DNA from: Acidimicrobium sp. UBA3029
GTDB taxonomy: Bacteria > Actinomycetota > Acidimicrobiia > Acidimicrobiales > Ilumatobacteraceae
Reading direction: 5' to 3'
Assembly (NCBI GenBank): GCA_002367695.1
Contig: DFDK01000018.1
Span: forward strand, 1-20,463
Length of the DNA: 20,463 bases
The notes below the pieces were generated by a model, which was not told the origin of the DNA, did not search any database, and worked only from the letters and a program-made list of their open reading frames with translations. The position numbers and the translations under genes were made by a program. Positions 1 to 5,647 of this stretch are shown piece by piece. Every line of letters starts with the position of its first letter. Position 1 is the first letter of the stretch.

Positions 1-36
1 ATCGGTGATCCGATCACGCGCGAACTACTGAAGTAA
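1..36 (+). CDS. C-terminal end of an unidentified upstream gene (partial)
   Basis: The first twelve codons are open and read IGDPITRELLK followed by TAA at 34-36. The stop lies two bases before the stop codon of the convergent acetyltransferase gene, which fits two genes meeting tail to tail. Eleven residues are too few to assign a family, and a chance open frame of this length cannot be excluded. No hairpin-plus-T-run terminator is visible between the two stops. Confidence 0.3.
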   Translation: MGDPITRELLK

Positions 37-38
37 AG

Positions 39-569
39 CTAGTTAGCGCTGCGTTCGTGCAATACGCATTGCATCAGCGCAACGTCTAGCCACCTACCGA
101 ACTTGCGACCGATTTCGCGCTCAATACCCACGAGCGTGAAGCCACACGATTCGTGTAGCGCACGCGATGCAGTACCCGATGCTTCAACGCGTGCCATCAC
201 CACATGAAAACCTGAGTCGGCTGCTTGCTCAAGCAGTGTTGCCAGAATCAGTCGACCAATACCACGTCGGCTCAAATCGCGTTTGACATATACCGAGTTT
301 TCAACCGAGGTGCTGTAGGCAGCACGGTCGCGGTATTCACTCAAGGCCCCGAAGCCAACCACTTCGTCGTTCGGGGTGACGCAAACAATCGCCGAAAATG
401 CACCGCTGCGAGCAGTAATCCAAGCCGCTTGGGTTGCGAGCGCGCGGGGAACGAGATCAAATGTTGATGTCTCGAACTGCACTTCGTGATTATAAATTTC
501 GCAGATCGCGGCCGCGTCGGTTACGAGTGCCCTGCGGATACGCAGGTTGGGTGTATTCGGCTGATTCAC
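39..569 (-). CDS. GNAT family N-acetyltransferase, phosphinothricin acetyltransferase-like
   Basis: A 176-residue GNAT-fold enzyme expected to move an acetyl group from acetyl-CoA to a small amine in the cytosol. The N-terminal part (LRIRRALVTDAAAICEIYN, residues 9-27) matches the start of the Pat/Bar/YncA subgroup. The acetyl-CoA pyrophosphate loop is RRGIGR at 101-106. The C-terminal FGRWLDVALMQ (158-168) after a GFTLVG strand is typical of the subgroup. These enzymes often act on methionine sulfoximine or phosphinothricin-like compounds, but the substrate here is unknown. The start is GTG at 569-567, the only option because an in-frame TAG lies seven codons upstream. No Shine-Dalgarno is visible, so a leaderless or short-leader mRNA is possible. 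It is divergent from the htrA-like gene, with 109 bases between them, and unrelated in function to the ribosomal cluster. Confidence 0.85.
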   Translation of the reverse strand: MNQPNTPNLRIRRALVTDAAAICEIYNHEVQFETSTFDLVPRALATQAAWITARSGAFSAIVCVTPNDEVVGFGALSEYRDRAAYSTSVENSVYVKRDLSRRGIGRLILATLLEQAADSGFHVVMARVEASGTASRALHESCGFTLVGIEREIGRKFGRWLDVALMQCVLHERSAN

Positions 570-678
570 AAAGGCGAACTTAGTTGCTAGGACCCCCCAA
601 TAAAGGGTGGATTAAAGAATTTGGCAAGAATCGAGAGATTACGAAACAGAGACTGAGTTTGTACGATAGAAAACACAT
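570..678. promoter_or_regulatory. Divergent intergenic region between acetyltransferase and HtrA-like protease
   Basis: This 109-base gap separates two divergent genes and must hold both promoters. On the + strand the best -10 candidate is TACGAT at 662-667, but it lacks a good -35 at normal spacing. TTGGCA at 621-626 looks like a -35 without a matching -10. I see no operator-like inverted repeat beyond a 4-bp stem near 588-606. The promoter positions remain unresolved. Confidence 0.3.
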
Positions 679-1956
679 ATGTCTGAAAATCATGAGCCAG
701 TAGAGGTCGATCGCTTGACCGAGTCTGAGCAATTATCTGGTCTGCCAAGCGACGGGCATGATGAATTGGTCGAGCCGAATGCCGCTCTCGATGCCGATGC
801 TGTTCCTATGATCTCAACCCCAATGCCTCCGCCACCGCCTTCGTCACCAAATGTGCAGAGTCGGCGTAAGTTACGCGCGGTTGCGCTGGTCTTTGTAGTT
901 GTTGCAGTTGGATTTGCGAGTGGAATTCTGGGCACAATTGCTGCCAACAAGTGGGACATCACCATTGGTTCGACAAAAATTTCTGGATCATCGAACGCAC
1001 CACTCGTTACAAGCGAAGTCGGCTCAGATGATCCGAGTCTTGGAACCACAGTGGTCGCTCAAGTTGTCAACAAGTTGGCCGACAGTGTTGTCACAATCAA
1101 TAGTCAGGTCAATGATGCATCTGGTCAAGGTGAAGCCAGTGGAACAGGAGTGGTACTCACGGCAGATGGAGAAATCTTGACCAATGCGCATGTCGTTGCC
1201 GGTTCGACAAGCGTCACTGTTCGTTTTGCCGGTGAAACCGAACCACGAAAGGCAACTGTGCTGGCCAGCGACCCTGGCAATGACATGGCGCTCTTAAAGA
1301 TCGATGCAACAAACCTGAAGCCCGCAACGTTTGCTCAACCCGGAACCATTCGCATCGGAGATCAAGTAATTGCAATCGGCTATGCGCTTGCACTCGATGG
1401 CGGACCATCTGTGACGTCCGGAATCATTTCGGCACTGAAGCGCACGATCATCACCGAGTCGGGTGCGCTCAATGGTCTGATTCAAACCGATGCAGCAATT
1501 TCGTCTGGTAACTCGGGCGGACCCCTCGTGAATTTACGTGGCGAAGTGGTGGGCATCAATACCGCCGTCGCCCGCAGCGATGTCAACCAAGCGGCCAACA
1601 ACGTCGGTTTTTCGATCTCGGTAGACGAGATTGGCCCAGTTCTTGAACAACTGCGGAGCCAAGCCAGCGGTGAAGTACGGCAAGAGGGTTTTCTTGGGGT
1701 AGGTCTTGCAGCCCGCACCGATGGGGGTCAAGGCGCCATTATCACCAGTGTTCAGCCCGATTCCCCTGCTGGTTTGGCCGGAATCCAACAGGATGACATC
1801 GTTTTGTCTGTAGATGGTGAGCCAATTGACGGCCAAGCCGGGTTGGTGGCCGCAATTCGAGATGCCGCGCCGGGACAAACCGTCAAAATAGAGATTTTAA
1901 GGGGCGCAAAACGGCTCACGGTCGAGGCGACTTTGGTCGCTCGCGACCTGGGCTAA
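679..1956 (+). CDS. Membrane-anchored HtrA/DegP-like serine protease with PDZ domain
   Basis: A 425-residue trypsin-fold protease of the DegP/HtrA type that degrades or handles misfolded envelope proteins. Residues 1-60 are acidic and proline-rich (a run of prolines near 48-54) and probably cytosolic. SRRK at 61-64 precedes a single membrane segment at about 66-88, so the protease lies outside the membrane. The catalytic triad is visible: His171 in TNAHVV, Asp202 in GNDMALLKID, and Ser279 in GNSGGP. A single C-terminal PDZ domain covers about 338-422 (GFLGVGL...IITSVQPDSPAGLAGI...DIVLSVDG). This layout matches actinobacterial PepD/HtrA-like proteins. ATG at 679 is chosen because the membrane topology fits it; no strong ribosome site precedes it. 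It lies just upstream of the ribosomal cluster, where str-operon genes and rpsJ are often found; a functional link to the ribosome is not suggested by the sequence. Confidence 0.93.
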   Translation: MSENHEPVEVDRLTESEQLSGLPSDGHDELVEPNAALDADAVPMISTPMPPPPPSSPNVQSRRKLRAVALVFVVVAVGFASGILGTIAANKWDITIGSTKISGSSNAPLVTSEVGSDDPSLGTTVVAQVVNKLADSVVTINSQVNDASGQGEASGTGVVLTADGEILTNAHVVAGSTSVTVRFAGETEPRKATVLASDPGNDMALLKIDATNLKPATFAQPGTIRIGDQVIAIGYALALDGGPSVTSGIISALKRTIITESGALNGLIQTDAAISSGNSGGPLVNLRGEVVGINTAVARSDVNQAANNVGFSISVDEIGPVLEQLRSQASGEVRQEGFLGVGLAARTDGGQGAIITSVQPDSPAGLAGIQQDDIVLSVDGEPIDGQAGLVAAIRDAAPGQTVKIEILRGAKRLTVEATLVARDLG

Positions 1957-1994
1957 GTCCAAAAATTTGCCAGTAATTCTTGGTGGTTGGGCGT

Positions 1995-2023
1995 TTGGAG
2001 TCGCCAAAAAGCGCCGATAGGGT
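1995..2023 (+). promoter_or_regulatory. Candidate promoter for the rplC operon
   Basis: TTGGAG (1995-2000) and TAGGGT (2018-2023) are separated by 17 bases. The -10 fits the actinobacterial TANNNT pattern and the -35 keeps the TTG. Transcription would start near 2029-2031, placing all four hairpins and the mini-ORF inside the mRNA leader. An imperfect hairpin (1990-1998 with 2004-2015) overlaps the same bases. It could be a remnant terminator for the protease gene, but it has no T-run. Confidence 0.35.
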
Positions 2024-2040
2024 AACGAGTCCGTATTCAC

Positions 2041-2069
2041 GACTTTCTTGGCACAGTGCTGGGAAAGTC
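2041..2069 (+). promoter_or_regulatory. Leader hairpin 1 upstream of rplC
   Basis: GACTTTC (2041-2047) pairs with GAAAGTC (2063-2069), a perfect 7-bp stem. The loop can form a further 3-bp stem, GCA 2051-2053 with TGC 2057-2059. No T-run follows, so it does not look like an intrinsic terminator. Confidence 0.4.
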
Positions 2070-2100
2070 ATTAGTAGCAACTTGACGTCACAATCGACGT

Positions 2101-2135
2101 CTGCAAGTACCTCGGTAAAACGAGGAACCTTGCAG
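2101..2135 (+). promoter_or_regulatory. Leader hairpin 2 upstream of rplC
   Basis: A two-part hairpin. CTGCAAG (2101-2107) pairs with CTTGCAG (2129-2135), and after a small asymmetric internal loop CCTCG (2110-2114) pairs with CGAGG (2121-2125) around a GTAAAA loop. Twelve Watson-Crick pairs in 35 bases make chance unlikely. The internal loop plus hairpin resembles protein-binding sites in other ribosomal-protein leaders, but no specific family is recognised. Confidence 0.45.
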
Positions 2136-2151
2136 CAACAACGTTTTCGGT

Positions 2152-2177
2152 GCTCCGCCGGCGTTGCCGGGCGGAGC
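2152..2177 (+). promoter_or_regulatory. Leader hairpin 3 upstream of rplC, GC-rich
   Basis: GCTCCGCC (2152-2159) pairs perfectly with GGCGGAGC (2170-2177). Inside, GGC (2160-2162) can pair with GCC (2166-2168), leaving G2169 bulged. This is the most stable structure in the window's non-coding DNA. Only ATTT follows it, which is a poor terminator tail. Its loop (CGTTG, 2162-2166) could alternatively pair with CAACG at 2139-2143, so a pseudoknot or switch is possible. Confidence 0.45.
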
Positions 2178-2179
2178 AT

Positions 2180-2193
2180 TTCCGTTACCGGAA
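2180..2193 (+). promoter_or_regulatory. Leader hairpin 4 upstream of rplC, short
   Basis: TTCCG (2180-2184) pairs with CGGAA (2189-2193) around a TTAC loop, two bases after hairpin 3. With only 5 bp it is the weakest of the four, but it closes the structured part of the leader just before the mini-ORF start. Confidence 0.3.
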
Positions 2194-2205
2194 TCGATTG
2201 AACGA

Positions 2206-2277
2206 ATGGGCGTTACGAATACATCGAGTTTTACGAAAATAGCGAAGTTAACGAATATCACGATATTCACGAAGTAG
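2206..2277 (+). CDS. Candidate 23-residue leader peptide, Thr-rich (upstream ORF of rplC)
   Basis: ATG at 2206 opens a 23-codon frame ending at TAG 2275-2277, 21 bases before the L3 start. Six of 23 residues are Thr, five of them ACG. The peptide repeats a three-residue pattern: a small/hydroxyl residue, then usually Asn or Lys, then a hydrophobic one (SSF, TKI, AKL, TNI, TIF, TK-stop). The frame coincides with the 9-nt repeat array. No strong Shine-Dalgarno is present; GGA at 2190-2192 is too far. It may be a translated leader peptide or only a by-product of the repeat. Confidence 0.3.
   Translation: MGVTNTSSFTKIAKLTNITIFTK
2213..2275 (+). repeat. Seven degenerate 9-nt tandem units before rplC
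   Basis: Seven consecutive 9-mers start at 2213, 2222, 2231, 2240, 2249, 2258 and 2267. Each has CGA at its positions 4-6, with rough consensus TNACGAANT (for example TTACGAATA, TAACGAATA, TCACGAAGT). The period is exact, with no insertion, and equals three codons. Copies differ enough that this is an old or selected array rather than a recent duplication. Confidence 0.55.
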
Positions 2278-2298
2278 AAAAGGGCACAGGTCGCCGTT

Positions 2299-2937
2299 AT
2301 GGCACAAAAAGCAATCGTCGGCGAGAAGGTCGGCATGACACAGATTTGGGACGACGCTCAACACGTCATTCCCGTCACCGTGTTGCGCATCGAACCAGCC
2401 CGTGTTGTACAGGTCAAAACAGGTGAGCGCGATGGTTACTCCGCTCTCCAAGTGACCTACGGGCAAAAGGATCCAAAGAAGTTGACCAAGGCTCAGGCCG
2501 GTCACTTCGCTTCAGCAAACGTGCCTGCGGGTCGTCGTCTTGTCGAGTTGCGTCTCGACTCTGTAGATGGTTTCCAAGTTGGCCAAGAAATTGCTGTTGA
2601 TATTTTGACTGTCGGCGAAAAAGTTGACGTCACTGCAGTCAGTCGCGGTAAGGGTTTTGCTGGCGGTATGAAGCGCCACAATTTCCGCGGACAAGGCGCC
2701 AGTCACGGTAACCACAAGCATCACCGTGCTCCTGGTTCGATCGGTTCATGTTCGTTTCCTGGTCGTGTATTCAAGGGTCTTCGCATGGCTGGCCACATGG
2801 GTCACGAGCAAACAACCACTCTCAACCTCGAAGTCGTTCAAGCTGACCTCGAGCGTGGATTGTTGTTGGTACGCGGTTCAGTTCCTGGTCCAAACGGCGG
2901 CGTAGTAATCGTGCGCAACGCGGTGAAGGGAAAATAG
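2299..2937 (+). CDS. rplC: 50S ribosomal protein L3
   Basis: A 212-residue L3, one of the proteins that starts 23S rRNA folding and reaches toward the peptidyl-transferase centre with its central extension. The start MAQKAIVGEKVGMTQIWDD is the normal bacterial beginning. The extension is seen as VSRGKGFAGGMKRHNF (115-129 region) followed by GASHGNHKHHRAPGSIG (133-149). Length is normal. ATG 2299 has a weak AGG at 2288-2290, so translation may depend on the leader. It is the first conserved gene of the cluster, because rpsJ is not upstream. Confidence 0.98.
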   Translation: MAQKAIVGEKVGMTQIWDDAQHVIPVTVLRIEPARVVQVKTGERDGYSALQVTYGQKDPKKLTKAQAGHFASANVPAGRRLVELRLDSVDGFQVGQEIAVDILTVGEKVDVTAVSRGKGFAGGMKRHNFRGQGASHGNHKHHRAPGSIGSCSFPGRVFKGLRMAGHMGHEQTTTLNLEVVQADLERGLLLVRGSVPGPNGGVVIVRNAVKGK

Positions 2938-2941
2938 CAAC

Positions 2942-3634
2942 ATGGCAACTGCAAAACCAGCAAAGAAAGCCGCAAAAGCGGTAGCGAAGAAGGTAGCTAA
3001 AGCTCCAGCCAAGAAAGCAGCCGCAGCAAAGACTGCTCCTGCAAAAACCGGTTCAACAACTTCGTTGCCAGCAGAGTTCTTTGGCATCGAGCCAAACGTT
3101 TCGGTGATGCACCAAGTTGTGACAGCGCAGCTTGCACACCGTCGCTCGGGCACACAAAGCTCCAAGACACGTTCCGAAGTTCGCGGTGGTGGCACCAAGC
3201 CATTCAGCCAAAAGGGCACCGGTAACGCACGTCAAGGTTCATCGCGCGCACCACACATGGTTGGCGGTGGAGTTGCATTAGGACCAAAGCCACGCAAGTA
3301 CTCGCAGCGCACACCGAAGAAAATGATTGCGCTTGCACTTCGTTCAGCTTTGTCAGATCGCGCTCTTGATAACAAAGTTGTTGTTGTAGACAAGTGGAGC
3401 TTCGATGCTCCAAGCACAAAGTTGGCTTCGGCTTTGCTCGACCAATTGGGCGTTGACGGCAAGATCATGGTGGTTATCGACCGCACAGACGAGGTTGCAC
3501 ACAAGAGTTTCCGCAACCTCACCAACGTGCAAGTTGTAACAACAAACGAACTCAATGCATACGACGTTTTGTGCAACGACTGGCTCGTGTTTACACAGGC
3601 CAGCCTGCCTAAGACAGTGGAGGTAGCAAAGTGA
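2942..3634 (+). CDS. rplD: 50S ribosomal protein L4 with Lys/Ala-rich N-terminal tail
   Basis: A 230-residue L4, which binds 23S rRNA domain I and lines the exit tunnel. Core landmarks: HQVVTAQLAHRRSGTQSSKT (57-76), RGGGTKPFSQKGTGNARQGS (81-100) and GPKPRKYSQRTPKKM, the tunnel loop and its flanks. Residues 1-37 are unusual, with 11 Lys and 16 Ala in the first 35 and no acidic residue, in a histone-H1-like AAK/PAKK pattern. In most bacteria this position holds a short beta-strand segment, which I cannot find. The ATG is preceded by GAAGGGAAAA at the end of rplC. In E. coli L4 also represses its own operon; whether this one does is unknown. Confidence 0.97.
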   Translation: MATAKPAKKAAKAVAKKVAKAPAKKAAAAKTAPAKTGSTTSLPAEFFGIEPNVSVMHQVVTAQLAHRRSGTQSSKTRSEVRGGGTKPFSQKGTGNARQGSSRAPHMVGGGVALGPKPRKYSQRTPKKMIALALRSALSDRALDNKVVVVDKWSFDAPSTKLASALLDQLGVDGKIMVVIDRTDEVAHKSFRNLTNVQVVTTNELNAYDVLCNDWLVFTQASLPKTVEVAK

Positions 3635-3921
3635 AAGACCCACGCGACATCATCTTGCGTCCGATCATTTCTGAGAAGAGCTACTCATTGATGGACAAAG
3701 GAACGTACACATTTGAAGTACGCCCAGATGCCAGCAAGCCAGAAATTCGCGATGCCATTGAATCCATTTGGAATGTCAAGGTCACTCGCGTCAACACACT
3801 CAACCGAATTGGCAAGTTTCGTCAGGCGCGCGGCACCAACCGTCTCGGCCAACGACCAAGCACCAAGCGGGCCATTGTCACTCTTCAGGCGGGAAATGAA
3901 ATCCCGATGTTTGAGAACTAG
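3631..3921 (+). CDS. rplW: 50S ribosomal protein L23
   Basis: A 96-residue L23, sitting at the tunnel exit where signal recognition particle and trigger factor dock. The RDIILRPIISEKSYSLMDKG start, the VRPDASKPEIRDAIESIW helix and the basic loop GKFRQARGTNRLGQRPSTK are all present. It starts at GTG 3631, inside a GTGA overlap with the rplD stop, and has a good GGAGG at 3619-3623. Translational coupling to rplD is likely. Confidence 0.97.
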   Translation: MKDPRDIILRPIISEKSYSLMDKGTYTFEVRPDASKPEIRDAIESIWNVKVTRVNTLNRIGKFRQARGTNRLGQRPSTKRAIVTLQAGNEIPMFEN

Positions 3922-3943
3922 AGCGAGCGACTAAAGGACTTTT

Positions 3944-4780
3944 ATGGGAATTCGTAAACGTAAACCAACCAGCCCAGGAATGCGCTTTCAGACAGTCTCT
4001 GACTTTGCTGATATCACCAAGAGCACTCCTGAAAAGACACTGCTTGCAAAGAAGACATCGGCCGGCGGACGCAACGTCTATGGTCGCGTAACTTCACGTC
4101 ACCAAGGTGGCGGACACAAGCAGCAGTACCGCATCATTGACTTCAAGCGCATCACTGATGAGTACGAAGCAAAAGTTGCTGCGATTGAGTACGACCCAAA
4201 CCGCACATGTCGCATTGCATTGTTGCATTACGCCAACGGTTCGAAGGCATACATCTTGGCTCCAAAGGGTCTTGAAGTTGGCATGATCGTGCAGAGCGGT
4301 GCAAAAGCCGACATCAAAGTTGGCAACGCGCTTCCACTTCGTTACATGCCAGTCGGAACTGTTGTCCACAACATCGAATTGCGTCCAGGCCAAGGTGGCA
4401 AGGTTGCACGTTCGGCCGGCATGGCTGTGCAGCTTGTTGCAAAAGAAGGTGTATATGCAACATTGCGTATGCCAAGTACTGAAATGCGTCGCGTTCCAAT
4501 CGATTGCCGTGCAACTATCGGTGAAGTTGGCAACGCAGAGCACGAACTCATCAAGATCGGTAAAGCAGGTCGTAACCGCTGGAAGGGCGTTCGCCCACAG
4601 TCTCGTGGTGTTGTAATGAACCCTGTCGATCACCCACTCGGTGGTGGAGAAGGTAAGACCTCTGGTGGTCGTCCGCCAGTATCGCCTTGGGGTAAGCCAG
4701 AGCGCCGTACACGTAATCGCAACAAGGCTTCACAGTCACTCATCGTTCGTCGTCGTCGTTCCGGAAAGGGTCGGGGGTAA
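3944..4780 (+). CDS. rplB: 50S ribosomal protein L2
   Basis: A 278-residue L2, needed for subunit joining and peptidyl-transferase activity. The OB-fold and SH3-like domains are full length and carry MGIRKRKPTSPGMR, GRNVYGRVTSRHQGGGHKQ and the C-terminal NPVDHPLGGGEG block. The key His is present (His230, equivalent to E. coli H229), but the usual DHPHGGGEG reads DHPLGGGEG and the usual GRHPVSPWG reads GRPPVSPWG. AAAGGA at 3933-3938 fixes the ATG start. Confidence 0.98.
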   Translation: MGIRKRKPTSPGMRFQTVSDFADITKSTPEKTLLAKKTSAGGRNVYGRVTSRHQGGGHKQQYRIIDFKRITDEYEAKVAAIEYDPNRTCRIALLHYANGSKAYILAPKGLEVGMIVQSGAKADIKVGNALPLRYMPVGTVVHNIELRPGQGGKVARSAGMAVQLVAKEGVYATLRMPSTEMRRVPIDCRATIGEVGNAEHELIKIGKAGRNRWKGVRPQSRGVVMNPVDHPLGGGEGKTSGGRPPVSPWGKPERRTRNRNKASQSLIVRRRRSGKGRG

Positions 4781-4784
4781 GTAA

Positions 4785-5075
4785 ATGTCACGCAGTTTGA
4801 AAAAAGGTCCTTTCGTCGATGAGCACTTGCTCAAGAAGTTAGACGCAATGAACGAGAGCGGCGACCGCAAGGTCATCAAGACGTGGTCACGTCGCTCAAC
4901 AATTATTCCAGACATGATCGGGCACACGTTTGCTGTTCACGACGGTCGCAAGCACGTTCCTGTTTACATTTCGGAATCAATGGTTGGTCACAAGTTGGGC
5001 GAATTCGCTCCAACCCGTACCTTCCGTTTCCATGCCAGCCAGGAAAAAGCAGCAGCAGCGGCGGCTAAGTCATGA
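4785..5075 (+). CDS. rpsS: 30S ribosomal protein S19
   Basis: A 96-residue S19 of the 30S head, partner of S13 near the A-site tRNA. It begins MSRSLKKGPFVDEHL and contains the conserved TWSRRSTIIPDMIGHTFAVH and GHKLGEFAPTRTFRFH. The last residues are a short Ala/Lys tail. Its ATG lies four bases after the rplB stop, with a G-run (GGGGG) from the end of rplB as ribosome site. It overlaps rplV by ATGA. Confidence 0.98.
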   Translation: MSRSLKKGPFVDEHLLKKLDAMNESGDRKVIKTWSRRSTIIPDMIGHTFAVHDGRKHVPVYISESMVGHKLGEFAPTRTFRFHASQEKAAAAAAKS

Positions 5076-5647
5076 CCGGCCCAAAGCTCAACGAAAAGAA
5101 CCGCATCGCCGGTTCATCAAGCGGTACTCGCGCTCGTGCAATGAACGTGCGCATGTCTGCATCAAAGGTTCGCGTTGTTCTCAACTTGATCCGCGACGCC
5201 GACGTCAAGTCAGCCGACAACACACTTGTGTTGTTGCAGCGCGACTCGGCACACGACGTGCGCAAGTTGCTTGCTTCGGCAATTGCTAACGCAGTCAACA
5301 ACGACTCGAAAGATGCCGACGACTTGTACGTCAAGGCATGCTTCGCAGACGAAGGTCCAACCATGAAGCGTTTCCGTCCACGCGCCAAGGGCCGTGCCGG
5401 CCAAATCTTGAAGCGTTCATGCCACATCACGATTGTCGTAGACACTCTGACTGAAAAGGCAATGGCGTCACGCGAACAATCAATCGAAGCGAAGGGTGCA
5501 ACCAAGACATCGAGCCGTTCGGCCCGTGTTGCGGCAAGCCGCGATCGCGTTCAAAAGTCCGTTGCTACTGATGCTGCTGTCGACAGCGCACCAGTTGTTG
5601 ACGAACCAGTTGCGCAAAATCCTACAGAGTCTGGTGAGGAGAACTGA
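5072..5647 (+). CDS. rplV: 50S ribosomal protein L22 with long C-terminal tail
   Basis: A 191-residue L22, whose beta-hairpin lines the narrow part of the exit tunnel. The core spans about 20-126 and includes RMSASKVRVVLNLIR, the hairpin tip region FADEGPTMKRFRPRAKGRAG and HITIVVD. The E. coli protein has 110 residues. The extra length is about 19 residues at the N terminus and about 65 at the C terminus, the latter Ser/Ala-rich and basic at first, then acidic (ending ESGEEN). It overlaps the rpsS stop (ATGA) and its own TGA overlaps the rpsC ATG by one base. Confidence 0.97.
   Translation: MTGPKLNEKNRIAGSSSGTRARAMNVRMSASKVRVVLNLIRDADVKSADNTLVLLQRDSAHDVRKLLASAIANAVNNDSKDADDLYVKACFADEGPTMKRFRPRAKGRAGQILKRSCHITIVVDTLTEKAMASREQSIEAKGATKTSSRSARVAASRDRVQKSVATDAAVDSAPVVDEPVAQNPTESGEEN

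Larger units (their letters stand above)
1957..2298 (+). promoter_or_regulatory. 342-base leader/intergenic region before rplC
   Basis: No conserved gene is found here; in particular rpsJ (S10), which often precedes rplC, is absent. The region holds a candidate promoter (1995-2023), four hairpins (2041-2069, 2101-2135, 2152-2177, 2180-2193), and a 23-codon ORF on a 9-nt repeat (2206-2277). Together they look like a long structured 5' leader for the ribosomal-protein mRNA. Such leaders often bind a protein encoded in the same operon; L4 does so in Escherichia coli. Which protein, if any, binds here cannot be read from the sequence. Confidence 0.55.

Noticed and set aside
1990..2015. Hairpin after the protease gene as an intrinsic terminator
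   Set aside because: It has a three-base bulge, no T-run, and overlaps the better-supported promoter candidate.
1980..2201. 73-codon plus-strand frame in the rplC leader
   Set aside because: Composition is not protein-like, it has no similarity to S10 or another known family, and it overlaps the strong hairpins.
2088..2336. 82-codon minus-strand frame over the rplC leader, with repeated Phe-Val residues
   Set aside because: It is the antisense of the 9-nt repeat array, overlaps the rplC start, and has no family resemblance or ribosome site.
2942..3061. L4 Lys/Ala tail as a separate nucleoid protein gene
   Set aside because: It is in the same uninterrupted frame as the L4 core, with one ribosome site and no stop or second start between.
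4094..4633. 179-codon minus-strand frame
   Set aside because: Antisense to rplB; Cys/Thr-rich composition reflects the codon bias of the sense gene.
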